DNA of 64,000 nucleotides from Pseudomonas nicosulfuronedens (lineage in GTDB: Bacteria; Pseudomonadota; Gammaproteobacteria; Pseudomonadales; Pseudomonadaceae), in the NCBI RefSeq assembly GCF_005877905.1, contig NZ_SWDV01000001.1:186001-250000 (forward strand), written 5' to 3'. The notes beneath the pieces were generated by a model that ran no database searches, was not told the origin of the DNA, and saw only the letters and a program-made list of their open reading frames with translations. The translations under genes and the position numbers were made by a program. Below, one piece after another: positions 1 through 8,732 of this stretch; the first letter of the stretch is position 1; every line of letters begins with the position of its first letter.

Positions 1-519
1 GCTGCGCACCAGGGTGGCCTTCACGCCCGTGTTGTCGGTGGCCTTGTTGATCGCGGCGGCCAGCTCGTCCAGCGAATTGGCGCCATCGCCGTCGGTGTCG
101 ATCTTGCTCAGGTCGATGTCGAAGGACTTGCCGTTCTGGGTCAGGGTCAGGGTGCCCTGGGTGTCGATATCGCCGGACTGCAGCCCGGAGAAGGACAGCT
201 GGTGGCTGGTGGCGAGCTGCTCGACGAAGAAGTCGTAGCTGCCGGGTACGGCGTTCTTGTCCACCTTGGCGGTCAGGTAGCCGTCCTTGCTGGTGGTGGC
301 GCTGTTCACCAGCATGCTGGTGTTGCTGCCGGTCACGCCCTGCAGGCTCTTCACCGCCGAGGAGAAGGTCTTGAGCGCCGACTCCAGGGAAGTCACGGCA
401 GTCAGTTGGGACTGGTACGAGGACTTGTTGCGGTCAGCCTTGTTCAGGCCGTTCTGCACTTCGTACGTGGCCAGCTGCTGGGCCATGCTTTTGACGTAAT
501 CGGAATCTATGGTCGCCAT
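1..519 (-). CDS. fliD: Flagellar filament cap FliD, lateral-type (5' part only)
   Basis: This is the N-terminal part, about 173 residues, of the hook-associated protein 2 / filament cap; the rest lies beyond the left window edge. The protein starts MATIDSDYVKSMAQQL, followed by the coiled-coil-forming N-terminal region and a T/S-rich stretch (LNKADRNKSSYQSQLTAV) typical of FliD. FliD is exported to the filament tip and helps flagellin to fold there. The ATG at 519 is preceded by AGAGGTGG, a good ribosome binding site, and by a sigma-28-like promoter about 70 nt upstream. It is the late gene nearest to the flgN-flgM pair. Assignment to the lateral rather than the polar system rests on the neighbouring genes. 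Confidence 0.88.
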   Translation of the reverse strand, partial: MATIDSDYVKSMAQQLATYEVQNGLNKADRNKSSYQSQLTAVTSLESALKTFSSAVKSLQGVTGSNTSMLVNSATTSKDGYLTAKVDKNAVPGSYDFFVEQLATSHQLSFSGLQSGDIDTQGTLTLTQNGKSFDIDLSKIDTDGDGANSLDELAAAINKATDNTGVKATLVRS

Positions 520-587
520 CTGAATCCACCTCTTTGGGTCGGAAGAGCAATTACGGTGCCAATGCCGGAAGGCCCGTCATATGGGGC

Positions 588-614
588 TTTTCGGGATTAG
601 CGGGGAGAAGTTTC
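588..614 (-). promoter_or_regulatory. Candidate sigma-28 (FliA/LafS) promoter of fliD
   Basis: Read on the minus strand, the sequence is GAAA, then 15 nt, then CCCGAAAA. The flagellar sigma-28 consensus is TAAA-N15-GCCGATAA, so the spacing is exact, with 3 of 4 matches in the -35 and 6 of 8 in the -10. It would start transcription about 60 nt before the fliD ATG, as expected for a late flagellar gene. This is a motif match only. Confidence 0.5.
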
Positions 615-771
615 ACTTCCGCCCGGCATGCTTTGGCGCGCAGCGGGAAGCGGTGTTTCCGCCTGCCGGAAATGCGCCTTGATGCAGGGAAAGGGCGACC
701 GTGGGGAGGGATTCGTTAAGCCGTTTTGGTGGGATGTTTTCGCGTGCAATGGCCGGGATGGGTGCCGCGCG

Positions 772-842
772 GTTCGCGAGCAAGCTCGCTCCTACGAAGA
801 GCGCGTCGGCGTCCCCCTGTAGGAGCGAGCTTGCTCGCGAAC
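772..842. repeat. REP inverted pair (REPIN type)
   Basis: Two 24-nt arms in exact inverted orientation, 772-795 and 819-842, are separated by 23 nt. The arm carries the Pseudomonas REP core GTAGGAGCGAGCTTGCTCGC. Identical arms occur at 25805-25882 and 54646-54712. The pair lies just downstream of flgN and could act as an mRNA-stabilising hairpin. Confidence 0.85.
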
Positions 843-885
843 AGAGCCCACCCGGGAAAACCGCGCCCGAAAGATGAAGCGCGGA

Positions 886-1326
886 TCAGTAGGGCTGCCG
901 CGAATACACCGACTGTTCGCGCGGATCGCCCATGAGCTGGCTGAGGATGTCGTGGTGCATCGCCAGCAGCTTGCCGTTGCGCTCGTTGAGGCGCTTGCAC
1001 TGGGCAGTGAGCTGGCCCAGTTGCTGCCATTCCTGCTGCAGCTCTTCGCGACGCGGCGGCTGGTAGTTGGACAGCAGCGTGCGCATGCCGTCGGCGTCCA
1101 TGGGCAGATGGAAGGCACGGAGCACGCGGCTGCGGCGCTGGGCACGGCCGGCGACGGATTCGAGCAGTGCCTGGATGTCCGGGTTCAGCGCTTCGATCTG
1201 TGCGCTGTCCCGCGCCAGCAGGTGGCGATACAGCTCCTGCAGGCGCTCGCGCAGCGCCAGGCAATCGCGGCCATCCTGCTGGATGTCCTGCTCGATCACC
1301 TGCAGCAGCCGCGCGCGCTGGGTCAT
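886..1326 (-). CDS. flgN: FlgN-like flagellar export chaperone, lateral-type
   Basis: This 146-residue, mostly alpha-helical and charged protein sits directly behind flgM, the usual place of flgN. FlgN proteins are cytoplasmic chaperones that keep the hook-filament junction proteins FlgK and FlgL ready for export. Visible features are long heptad-like helices (LRERLQELYRHLL; LTAQCKRLNERNGKLL) and a family-typical length of about 140 to 155 residues. Its ATG overlaps the flgM stop by four bases, so the two are translationally coupled. Sequence similarity to polar FlgN is low, as usual for this family, so the call depends partly on position. Confidence 0.75.
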   Translation of the reverse strand: MTQRARLLQVIEQDIQQDGRDCLALRERLQELYRHLLARDSAQIEALNPDIQALLESVAGRAQRRSRVLRAFHLPMDADGMRTLLSNYQPPRREELQQEWQQLGQLTAQCKRLNERNGKLLAMHHDILSQLMGDPREQSVYSRQPY

Positions 1327-1607
1327 GCGTCGCTGCCGCGATGGTAGGAGAGGATGCTGGTGGCCAGCACGCTGGTGTCGTTCTGCAGCTCGCCATTCAT
1401 CAGTGCGCGGCGGATTTCGGCGACGCGGTTCTGGTCCACGTCGGGCATGGCGCGCAGGGTTTCCTGCATTTCGTCCAGACGCAGCGAATCGTTGACCGGC
1501 GCGCTCGCGCTGGTCTCCGCCACCGGGGCGGCGCGCTCGCTGCGCGCGGTCTTGGCGGACTCGCCGGTGGCCAGCGCAAGGCTGGTCAGTTGCCGGGTGA
1601 TTTCCAT
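1323..1607 (-). CDS. flgM: Anti-sigma-28 factor FlgM, lateral-type
   Basis: This 94-residue protein has the FlgM layout: a disordered, A/S-rich N-terminal half and a helical C-terminal half (DQNRVAEIRRALMNGEL, then TSVLATSILSYHR) that matches the sigma-28-binding region of the family. FlgM holds the flagellar sigma factor inactive until the hook-basal body is complete and FlgM is exported. The first codons (MEITRQL) follow a plausible but weak ribosome binding site. The presence of a dedicated flgMN pair suggests that this second flagellar system has its own sigma-28 checkpoint; the cognate sigma factor is not in the window. Confidence 0.85.
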   Translation of the reverse strand: MEITRQLTSLALATGESAKTARSERAAPVAETSASAPVNDSLRLDEMQETLRAMPDVDQNRVAEIRRALMNGELQNDTSVLATSILSYHRGSDA

Positions 1608-1696
1608 GGTGGGTATCCGAATATTTTCTGGGCTTTCCCTCAGAGGGCGACCGCCCCGGAGGAAAACTTAAATGCCGGGTCTCGTGCTCGCCGAAC

Positions 1697-1785
1697 AGAC
1701 GGCGGATAACCGCAAGCGGTTATTCGCCCTACAGATCGCCTCCCCGACGTAGGGCGCATAACTCGGAACGAGTTATCCGCCATTG
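1697..1785. repeat. REP-like inverted repeat pair
   Basis: Between fliJ and flgM lie two facing copies of a short palindromic element. Both carry GCGGATAAC/GTTATCCGC ends and GTAGGGCG inner ends, one around 1700-1732 and the other around 1749-1784. This is a second Pseudomonas intergenic repeat family, different from the GTAGGAGCGAGC type. No gene is present here. Confidence 0.6.
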
Positions 1786-1788
1786 CCA

Positions 1789-2211
1789 TCACGCCCGCGC
1801 GCGCCACCAGGACTGCGCGGCGAGGCCATCCTGGATTTTCTGCTCCTGCTGCGCAAGCTGCGCCTGCCATTGGCCGACCTTGGCCTCGATCACCTGGGTG
1901 AGCACCTTCTCGCTGCGCAAGGCCGCCATCAGCTCGCCCTGGATACGCGCCAGGGTCTGTTCGGCAACCTCCAGCTCGCGGCGCTGCAACTGCAGCATCT
2001 TGTGCAGGGTCGCCTTGTACTGCTGCTGGTTGTGGCGCTGCAGCGGCGTGCTGGTGGCCACGCTGAAGCCGCACAGGCGATCCAGCCCGGTGATGTTGTT
2101 GCGGTAGCGCTGGCAAAGGTTCTGCTGGTAATTTACGCGCCCCAGCAGCTCGCGGACCTTGCCGCCGCGCACGTCGGCCAGGCGCCCGAGCATGTCGATC
2201 TGCGCCTTCAT
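1789..2211 (-). CDS. fliJ: Flagellar export protein FliJ, lateral-type
   Basis: This 140-residue protein is last in the fliE-to-fliJ operon. FliJ is the coiled-coil stalk that inserts into the FliI ATPase ring and links it to FlhA. The sequence is almost entirely helical and Q/E/K-rich (QQQYKATLHKMLQLQRREL; VGQWQAQLAQQEQKIQDGL), as expected for a two-helix coiled coil, and the length fits the family. Its ATG overlaps the last base of the fliI stop codon, showing tight coupling. Confidence 0.85.
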   Translation of the reverse strand: MKAQIDMLGRLADVRGGKVRELLGRVNYQQNLCQRYRNNITGLDRLCGFSVATSTPLQRHNQQQYKATLHKMLQLQRRELEVAEQTLARIQGELMAALRSEKVLTQVIEAKVGQWQAQLAQQEQKIQDGLAAQSWWRARA

Positions 2212-3542
2212 CAGCGACCCCCGACGATGCTTTTCAGGGTGGCGACGCTGTTGCCCAGCTCGGCGCCGTCGGCGGTCTCCTGGCGCAGGTAGCGCTCCAG
2301 CATGGGCGCCAGCTGTACGGCGCGGTCGGTCTTCACGTCCATGCCCGGCGTATAGCCGCCCAGCGGAATCAGCTCCTTGATGCGCTCATAGGTGCCGCTG
2401 AATTCCTTGAACTGCCGCGCCGCGGAGAGGTGCGTGGGTTCCGCCACCTGGCTCATGCAGCGGCTGACCGAGGCGCCGATGTCGATGGCAGGGTAATGCC
2501 CCACGTCCGCCAGCCGGCGCGACAGCACGATGTGCCCGTCGAGGATGGCGCGGGCGCAGTCGACGATCGGGTCCTGGTGATCGTCGCCTTCCGCCAGCAC
2601 GGTGTAGATGGCGCTCAGGCTGCCCGTCTCTCCCTCACCGTTGCCGGCGCTTTCCACCAGTTCCGGGAGCATGCCGAACACCGACGGCGGATAGCCCTTG
2701 GTGGCCGGCGGCTCGCCCAGCGCCAGGGCGATCTCGCGCTGGGCCATGGCGTAGCGCGTCAGCGAATCCACCAGCAGCAGCACGTCCTTGCCCTGGTCGC
2801 GGAAATACGCAGCGATGCTGTGGCAGAGCTCGGTAGCCTTCAGGCGCATCAGCGGCGACTCGTTGGCTGGCGCCACCACCACCACGGCTTTCTGCAAGCC
2901 TTCCGGGCCGAGGGAATGCAGGATGAATTCCTGCACCTCGCGGCCACGCTCGCCGATCAACCCGACCACCACCACGTCGGCCTTGGTCTGCCGCGTGATC
3001 ATCCCCAGCAGCACGCTCTTGCCCACGCCGCTGCCGGCGAACAGGCCTACGCGCTGGCCCTTGCCCAGGGTCAGCAGGCCGTTGATGGCCCGTACGCCGA
3101 CATCCAGCGGCTCCGACACCGGGCGCCGGCGCAGCGGGTTCACCTGCGGCAGCTCGGTGGGCAACGGGTGGCGACCGGCGAGCTTGCCGAGGCCGTCCAG
3201 GGGTTCGCCGAGGCCGTTGACCACGCGCCCCAGCCAGGAATGATCGATATGCAGCACGGCTTCGTCCGGCGCCGGGAAGACCCGCGAGCCGGAGGTCAGG
3301 CCGACGGGCTTCTTGAAGGGCATGAGGTAGGTGATGTCACGGTTGAAGCCAACGACCTGCGCCTCCAGGCGCTCGCCGTCGGCGACTTCCACGTAGCAGC
3401 GCTGGCCGGTCATGCGCCGGCAGCCGAGGCTTTCCAGCAACAGGCCGGAGACCCGCACCAGGCGACCGCTGACCCGCGCCAGCTGGACCGAGTCCAGCGA
3501 GCGCAGCGCTTCTTCGAGCTTGAAGCCGTCGCCCAGGGCCAT
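2211..3542 (-). CDS. fliI: Flagellum-specific export ATPase FliI, lateral-type
   Basis: This 443-residue F1-beta-like ATPase powers type III flagellar export at the cytoplasmic face of the basal body. Walker A (AGSGVGKS) is at residues 169-176 and Walker B (VLLLVDS) at 254-260. The family signature ERGREVQEF follows at about 198, and the SLTRYAMAQREIALALGEPP block is at about 260. The length is normal for FliI. It lies one base from fliH and overlaps fliJ. Virulence-type (SctN) ATPases share the motifs, but the surrounding fliEFGH and fliMN genes settle the flagellar assignment. Confidence 0.95.
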   Translation of the reverse strand: MALGDGFKLEEALRSLDSVQLARVSGRLVRVSGLLLESLGCRRMTGQRCYVEVADGERLEAQVVGFNRDITYLMPFKKPVGLTSGSRVFPAPDEAVLHIDHSWLGRVVNGLGEPLDGLGKLAGRHPLPTELPQVNPLRRRPVSEPLDVGVRAINGLLTLGKGQRVGLFAGSGVGKSVLLGMITRQTKADVVVVGLIGERGREVQEFILHSLGPEGLQKAVVVVAPANESPLMRLKATELCHSIAAYFRDQGKDVLLLVDSLTRYAMAQREIALALGEPPATKGYPPSVFGMLPELVESAGNGEGETGSLSAIYTVLAEGDDHQDPIVDCARAILDGHIVLSRRLADVGHYPAIDIGASVSRCMSQVAEPTHLSAARQFKEFSGTYERIKELIPLGGYTPGMDVKTDRAVQLAPMLERYLRQETADGAELGNSVATLKSIVGGR

Positions 3543-3543
3543 C

Positions 3544-4242
3544 TCAGTCTGCGTCCTGCAGGTGCGCGCTCAGCGCTTCCATGCAGCTGTCCAGGCGCTG
3601 CTGGCAGCCGATGTCGGCTTCGGCCTGGGCGGTGACGACGCGGCACTCACCCAGCGCCAGGCGCTCGTCCGGCACCAGTCGCCACTTGGCGGCGCGCTCG
3701 GGGTTCAGTTCGCGGATGCGCGCGCATTCTTCCGGGTTGAGCAGGATCTGCACGTCGCCCTGCTCGCCCGGCATGGCGGCCAGGGCTTCCTCGGCCAGCG
3801 TCAGCAGTTGCGTCGGGTTGAGTGTCAGCTCGACGCGAATCACCTGCTTCGCGACCTTCTGTACCAGCTCCAGCAGCTCCTTCTGGCGGCTGCGCTGGAG
3901 GGCCTGGTGGTACTCGCCGAAGGCATCGACGGCAGCCTGCAGCGGCGCGCTGGCCTCATCGAACACCTGGCGGCCGGTGGCACGGCCCTCCTCGCGGCCC
4001 TTGCGCAGGCCGTCCTGGCGACCGGCTTCGAAGCCTTCGCGCAGGCCGGCTTCACGGCCTTCGCCGACGCCATCCTGGTAACCCTTTTCCAGGCCTTCCT
4101 GGAAGCCTTCGGAGATGGCGCGCTGACGCGCGGCCGGGTCACTGTCCCAGCCATGGTTGTCGGCACTGGCGGTGGCGCAACGCGGCGGGAAGCGGTACGG
4201 ACGCCAGGCGCGGCTGTCAGCCTTGATGACTTTGATCGCCAT
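3544..4242 (-). CDS. fliH: Flagellar assembly protein FliH, lateral-type
   Basis: This 232-residue protein is the peripheral stator and regulator of the FliI ATPase. Residues about 45-85 contain the GxxxG-type repeat region characteristic of FliH (GFQEGLEKGYQDGVGEG, continuing as GREAGLREGFEAGRQDG). The C-terminal half resembles the V-type ATPase E subunit (LRKGREEG; AKQVIRVELTLNPTQLLTL). It lies between fliG (6-nt gap) and fliI (1-nt gap) in the standard order. Length and domain order are normal. Confidence 0.92.
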   Translation of the reverse strand: MAIKVIKADSRAWRPYRFPPRCATASADNHGWDSDPAARQRAISEGFQEGLEKGYQDGVGEGREAGLREGFEAGRQDGLRKGREEGRATGRQVFDEASAPLQAAVDAFGEYHQALQRSRQKELLELVQKVAKQVIRVELTLNPTQLLTLAEEALAAMPGEQGDVQILLNPEECARIRELNPERAAKWRLVPDERLALGECRVVTAQAEADIGCQQRLDSCMEALSAHLQDAD

Positions 4243-4248
4243 GCCCGG

Positions 4249-5289
4249 TTACTCCACCGTCTGCTCGCGGAACAGCTGCACCTGCAGGTCGCCCTCGGCG
4301 GCCAGCTCGCGCACCACGCCCATGATGTCCTTGCGCACCTGCTCCACACGACTCAACGGCACCGGGCCCTGGCGGCGGTTGATGGACTCCATCTGCTGCG
4401 CCTGGCGCTTGGGCATGGCCCCCTGGATGGCGCGCACCAGCTCGGGCTCGGCGCCCTTGAGGGCGACCACCCACTCATCCAGCGGGATGACTTCCAGCAG
4501 GGTCTGCAGCACTTCCTGGTTCTGCCGGGAGAGGATGAAGAAGTCGTACATCTCGTCTTCGATCTTGCCGACCAGGTCGTCGTTGTGGGCGCGCAGCAGC
4601 TCGAACATCTGGTTACGGTCGCCCTTGAAGCGGTTCATGATGTCCGCCGCCTGCTTGACCCCGCGCACCTGCGAGCCCTGGGTGGAGAGCACGCGCAGGC
4701 TACGGTCGATCAGTTGCTCAAGTTCGGCGATCACATCACTGTTCACCTCGCTCAGGTTGGCGATGCGGAACAGCAGCTCGTCCTGGCGCTCGGGCGGCAT
4801 GGCTTCGAGCACATCAGTGGCCATGCCCGGTGGCAGGAAGGCGAGGAACACCGCCTGCATCTGCGCGTGTTCCTTGGCGATCAGCGCGGCGAACTGCTTG
4901 GGATCGATCCACTCCATGCGCGCCATCTTGGCGCGGATCTCCTCGCCGTAGATGCTGTCCAGCAGGTTGCGCGTGATGTCGCTGCCCAGCGCCTTGCCGA
5001 GCATACCGGCGAGGTAGGAGCGCGAGGCGCCCTTGATGCTGGACTGCAGCTTGTAGTCGTCGAAGAAGCGCCCGATCACGTCGGAGACGGTGTTCTGCTT
5101 GACGTTGGACAACCGCGCCATCGCCTGGCTGATGCTGACGATTTCCTCGCGGCTGAAGTTGCGCAGGATGCCCGAAGAGGCTTCGTCGCCCATGCTCAGC
5201 ATGAGGATCGCCGCCTGTTCCAGGGAGCTCACGGCGCGCATCTGCGGGCCGCGCTTTTTCGTTTCTTCAGGCAGGCTCGTGTCGGTCAT
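4249..5289 (-). CDS. fliG: Flagellar motor switch protein FliG, lateral-type
   Basis: This 346-residue protein forms the rotor ring that couples stator force to rotation. The N-terminal domain binds FliF (SSLEQAAILMLSMGDE), the middle domain binds FliM (the EHPQ-equivalent here reads KEHAQMQAV), and the C-terminal domain carries the charged torque helix (LRAHNDDLVGKIEDEMYDFF). The ATG at 5289 lies inside the end of fliF, overlapping it by 23 nt, which suggests coupled translation. An in-frame TTG three codons earlier is less likely. The EHPQ motif is changed at its third and fourth positions (EHAQ), a small departure from polar FliG. Confidence 0.94.
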   Translation of the reverse strand: MTDTSLPEETKKRGPQMRAVSSLEQAAILMLSMGDEASSGILRNFSREEIVSISQAMARLSNVKQNTVSDVIGRFFDDYKLQSSIKGASRSYLAGMLGKALGSDITRNLLDSIYGEEIRAKMARMEWIDPKQFAALIAKEHAQMQAVFLAFLPPGMATDVLEAMPPERQDELLFRIANLSEVNSDVIAELEQLIDRSLRVLSTQGSQVRGVKQAADIMNRFKGDRNQMFELLRAHNDDLVGKIEDEMYDFFILSRQNQEVLQTLLEVIPLDEWVVALKGAEPELVRAIQGAMPKRQAQQMESINRRQGPVPLSRVEQVRKDIMGVVRELAAEGDLQVQLFREQTVE

Positions 5290-6961
5290 TGCGGCCAATC
5301 CAGTGCTTGATCACTTCCGAGACCCGTTCCGGGTCGTTCTTCGCCAGCATCTGCAGATGCTCGATCTGGTGTTCCAGGCCCGAGCCCGGCGCCGGCAGGC
5401 GGATTTCCGAGAGCGGGTTCAGCTCGCCGAGCACGTTGAGCCCGCCGACGCTTTCGCTGCCCAGCGCCAGGCGCCGCTCGGCGTCCAGCGCCAACGGGTA
5501 CTCGGCGCTGCCTTCGGGCAGCTCGGCAATCGCTGTCGGCTGCGCGCGCTGAGTCAGGCTGCGCACTGCCGGGCGTACGCCGAACAGCAGGAGCAACAGC
5601 GCAATCAGGCCGAGCACGGTGTACCGCACCAGCGACTGCAGGGCGCTGCTCTCCCACCAGCTGGCGGAAGACGCTTCCACCGCCGTGGCGGCGAAGGGGA
5701 ACACGCTGACGGTGATCAGGTCGCCGCGCTGGGCGTTGAAGCCCACGGCACTCTTCACCATGGCTTCGAGGTCGGCGCGGGCCTTGTCGGTCCAGCCGCC
5801 CTCGGGCGCGGTGGACGCGTTGATCACCACGGCGACGCTCTGCTGGCGCAGGGCGAAGGCCGGGTACTTGATGTGGGTGACGCTCTGGTCGAAGTCGTTC
5901 TGCCGGGTGGCTTCCTCACGGGTCGAGGTTGCGGCCTTGTTATCGGTGCTGGCGACCTTGCCGTTGCCGGGCGGATTCGCCCCCTGGGCGGCGTTCTGCC
6001 CTTGTTGCTGTTGCGGCGGCGGCTCCGGCGGGCGGTTGCTCAGCGAGCCGGGCACGCCGAGAGCGAGCTGGTCCAGCGAGCTCTCGTTGCGCAGCACTTC
6101 GCTGCGCAGGCGTGGCGCTTCGCCGTAGGCCTGCAGGGTTTCTTCCTTCTGGCTGAAGTCGATGTCCGCGGACACGCTGATGCGGTAGTTGCCCAGGCCG
6201 AGCACGGGCGCCAGCACTTCCTCGACATTGCCCACCGCCTTGCGCTGGTATTCGTCCACCGCCTGCCAGTTCTGCGAGGGGCCGCCCACACCGCTGATGC
6301 CGCGCGACAGCAGCACGCCGTTCTGGTCCACCACGCTGACATCTTCGGGCTTCAATTGCGGCACGCTGCCTGCCACCAGGTTGACGATGGCGCCGACCTG
6401 CTCCGGGCTCAGTCGCTGGCCGGGCGCCAGTTGCAGCAGCACCGAGGCCTTGGCCGGATCACGACGGCCGACCACGAAGGAGTTGCTGTCTTCGCGAGCG
6501 ACGTGCACGCGCGCCTGTTCGATGCCTTTCAGGCCCATGATGGTGCGGGCCAGCTCGCCTTCCAGGCTGCGCTTCAAGCGCACGTCCTGGAGGAAGTGAC
6601 TGGTGCCCAGCGGCTCGTCCTTGTCGAACAGCTCGTAGCCGGCCGGCAGGGACACCTTCACGCCCTTGGCCGCCAGCAGCATGCGAGCGCGCGCCAGGTC
6701 TTCCTCGCGCACCAGCACCTGGCCGCTCTGCGGATGCAGGCGATAGTCGAAGGCTTCGGCGTCCAGCACCTGCATGACGTCAGCGGCCGGGTAGGCTTCG
6801 CCGGCGCCATAAAGCGGGCGATAGGCACCCTGGTCGCGCCACAGGTAGAAGACCACGGCGGCAGCCAGCAGGGCAGCGCCCAGGGCGATGCCGAGCAGCC
6901 CCAAACGCGGGTCGAGCTTGAGTTTGTCGAGCGGCAGGCGCCCTTTGAGATTCTGCAGCAC
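5267..6961 (-). CDS. fliF: Flagellar MS-ring protein FliF, lateral-type
   Basis: This 564-residue membrane protein builds the MS ring and its collar around the export gate. There are two transmembrane segments, at residues about 21-40 and 447-463, with the YscJ/FliF ring-building domains between them (LVREEDLARARMLLAAKG; ARVHVAREDSNSF). A low-complexity P/Q/N linker is at about 308-345. The C-terminal tail of about 55 residues (EHLQMLAKNDPERVSEVIKHW) is the FliG-binding peptide. Spacing to fliE is nine bases and it overlaps fliG. Confidence 0.95.
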   Translation of the reverse strand: MLQNLKGRLPLDKLKLDPRLGLLGIALGAALLAAAVVFYLWRDQGAYRPLYGAGEAYPAADVMQVLDAEAFDYRLHPQSGQVLVREEDLARARMLLAAKGVKVSLPAGYELFDKDEPLGTSHFLQDVRLKRSLEGELARTIMGLKGIEQARVHVAREDSNSFVVGRRDPAKASVLLQLAPGQRLSPEQVGAIVNLVAGSVPQLKPEDVSVVDQNGVLLSRGISGVGGPSQNWQAVDEYQRKAVGNVEEVLAPVLGLGNYRISVSADIDFSQKEETLQAYGEAPRLRSEVLRNESSLDQLALGVPGSLSNRPPEPPPQQQQGQNAAQGANPPGNGKVASTDNKAATSTREEATRQNDFDQSVTHIKYPAFALRQQSVAVVINASTAPEGGWTDKARADLEAMVKSAVGFNAQRGDLITVSVFPFAATAVEASSASWWESSALQSLVRYTVLGLIALLLLLFGVRPAVRSLTQRAQPTAIAELPEGSAEYPLALDAERRLALGSESVGGLNVLGELNPLSEIRLPAPGSGLEHQIEHLQMLAKNDPERVSEVIKHWIGRNDRHEPA

Positions 6962-6970
6962 TGTCAGTCC

Positions 6971-7306
6971 TTACAGCGGCATGCGGATGATTTCGTCGAA
7001 GGCGCCGGTGAGCTTGTTGCGCACCTGCAGCAGCGCGGAGAACGACACGCTGGCCTTCTGGCTCTGGATCATGGCGCCGACCAAGTCTTCGCTCTGGCCG
7101 CTGTCCACCGCAGCCATGGCGGCGCTGGACTTGTGCTGTTCGGCATCCACCGAGCGCAACGCCTGCTCGAAGCTGGCGCCGATGCCCTGCGCCGGCGCAT
7201 TGCCCGACAGCTGCGCGGCGGGCCGCACGGCCGGGCCGCTGGCGAGGTCGGCGTATCGGTTCATCCGGTCCAGCATGTCCTGCTGCACCTGCACGATGGA
7301 ACTCAT
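6971..7306 (-). CDS. fliE: Flagellar hook-basal body protein FliE, lateral-type
   Basis: This 111-residue protein is the adaptor between the MS ring and the proximal rod. The C-terminal half has the conserved FliE pattern (ASVSFSALLQVRNKLTGAF, then DEIIRMPL at the very end). The ATG at 7306 (MSSIVQVQQD) is chosen because it follows GGGGGAGACC; a longer frame running into the lafK stop has no such site. It is the first structural gene after lafK and begins the fliEFGHIJ run. Confidence 0.9.
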   Translation of the reverse strand: MSSIVQVQQDMLDRMNRYADLASGPAVRPAAQLSGNAPAQGIGASFEQALRSVDAEQHKSSAAMAAVDSGQSEDLVGAMIQSQKASVSFSALLQVRNKLTGAFDEIIRMPL

Positions 7307-7331
7307 GGAAGGTCTCCCCCGGAAGACAAAA

Positions 7332-8732
7332 TCAGAACTGCACCTGCACGCCCTGCTCACGCATCGCGTTGAGCCGGTAGCGCAGCGCGCGGGTGGTCAT
7401 GCCCAGGCTTTCGGCGGCCTTGGTCTTGTGCCCGCCGAAGCGGCGGATGGTATCGAGCACGTGCTGGTACTCGGCGAGCTTGCCGCTGGCGCGCAGCGCG
7501 GCACGGCCGCCTTCAGCCGCAAGCGGAATGATGGCGGCGACAGTGGCCACCGGAGCTTGTGGCGCAGCCAGGCCGAGGTCGCGGGGCTGGATGAACAGGC
7601 CGTTGCGGAGCACCAGGGCGCGCTGCAGGGTGTTCTCCAGCTCACGCACGTTGCCCGGCCAGTCGTGTTGCAGCAGCGCGCGGCTGGCGGATTCGGTGAG
7701 CAGGTCATGCTCGGCGTCCTGCGGCGCGTACTGGCGGATGAAACGACGCGCCAGCGGCAATACGTCTTCCTTGCGCTCACGCAGGGGCGAGATGTGCAGC
7801 GGCAGCACGTCGAGACGGAACATCAGGTCGGCGCGGAAGCGCCCTTCGCCGACTTCGGCCTGCAAATCGCGGTTGGTAGCGGCGATGATGCGCACGTCCA
7901 GTTCGATCTCGCGGCGGCCGCCCAGGCGCTCGACGCGCTGTTCCTGCAGCACGCGCAGCAGCTTGGCCTGCAGGGCCAGCGGCAGCTCGCCGATTTCGTC
8001 CAGCAGCAGGGTGCCGCCGTTGGCCAGTTCGAACTTGCCCGGCTGGGCGTTCACCGCGCCGGTGAAAGCGCCGCGTTCGTGGCCGAAGAGGATGGATTCG
8101 AGCATGGCCTCGGGGATCGCCGCGCAGTTCACGGCGATGAAGGGCGCGTCCGGGCTGGCGATGCCGTGGATGTAGCGGGCCAGCAATTCCTTGCCGGTAC
8201 CGGTCTCGCCGGTGATCAGGATCGGCGCGCGGGTCTGCGCGACGCGTTGCGCCATGGCCAGCAGGCGGCGGCCGGCCTGGGAGCGCGAGACGAACAGTTC
8301 CTGGGCGGCGCTGGAAGCCTCCTGGCGACGCAGCAGCGCGGCAAGCTGGCCGGCGCCGAAGGGTGACAGCAGGTAGTCGACACAACCCAGGTCGAGCAGG
8401 GTGGCGGCCTTGTCCTGCTCTTCATAGCCGACGATGGGCACCACGTCGCGCTCGCGGCCATCGCTGAGCAGCGCACCGACCTGGGCATAAAGGTCAGGGG
8501 CGGGGAAGGCGCCGGCGAGAATGAACAGCAGGGAGGCGTCACTGCGCGCGCGGGCCAGTTCGGCGAAGCCGGAGAAGCGCTCGACACGGCAGCCTTCGGC
8601 CAGCAGCGTCTGCAAAAGGAGGGCGTGAGCGGCGTCCGAGGACGGCCCGATGATCGCAACTTTTTTCTGCGCCGGCCGCTCTTCGAGCAGCGTTTCACAT
8701 AATTGATCGATCGACTGGCTTACACTGTTCAC
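7332..8732 (-). CDS. lafK: LafK/FleQ-like sigma-54 activator of the lateral flagellar genes
   Basis: This 466-residue enhancer-binding protein is likely the master activator of this flagellar cluster. Residues 1-140 form a FleQ-type degenerate receiver (KKVAIIGPSSDAAHALLLQ) with no clear phosphorylatable aspartate. The AAA+ domain follows, with Walker A GETGTGKE at 175-182, the sigma-54-contacting GAFTGA at 221-226 and Walker B TLLLDE at 241-246. A Fis-type helix-turn-helix (HKTKAAESLGMTTRALRYRL) closes the protein. It sits directly upstream of fliE and divergent from fliM, exactly as lafK does in Vibrio and Aeromonas lateral systems. Polar FleQ is the nearest alternative name, but its position argues for LafK. 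Confidence 0.88.
   Translation of the reverse strand: MNSVSQSIDQLCETLLEERPAQKKVAIIGPSSDAAHALLLQTLLAEGCRVERFSGFAELARARSDASLLFILAGAFPAPDLYAQVGALLSDGRERDVVPIVGYEEQDKAATLLDLGCVDYLLSPFGAGQLAALLRRQEASSAAQELFVSRSQAGRRLLAMAQRVAQTRAPILITGETGTGKELLARYIHGIASPDAPFIAVNCAAIPEAMLESILFGHERGAFTGAVNAQPGKFELANGGTLLLDEIGELPLALQAKLLRVLQEQRVERLGGRREIELDVRIIAATNRDLQAEVGEGRFRADLMFRLDVLPLHISPLRERKEDVLPLARRFIRQYAPQDAEHDLLTESASRALLQHDWPGNVRELENTLQRALVLRNGLFIQPRDLGLAAPQAPVATVAAIIPLAAEGGRAALRASGKLAEYQHVLDTIRRFGGHKTKAAESLGMTTRALRYRLNAMREQGVQVQF

Larger units (their letters stand above)
520..885. other. Intergenic gap between fliD and flgN
   Basis: No gene is seen in these 366 bases. The stretch next to fliD holds its ribosome binding site and a sigma-28-like promoter at 588-614. 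The stretch near flgN holds an inverted pair of REP elements at 772-842. The short open frames crossing the gap have no ribosome binding site and no recognisable product. Confidence 0.7.

Noticed and set aside
1608-1788. A sigma-28 promoter ahead of flgM
   Set aside because: A TAAG-type -35 is present, but the region at the correct distance does not resemble GCCGATAA.
3412-5310. Plus-strand open frame of 632 codons opposite fliH and fliG
   Set aside because: The opposite strand carries clear FliH and FliG; the frame has low-complexity sequence only.
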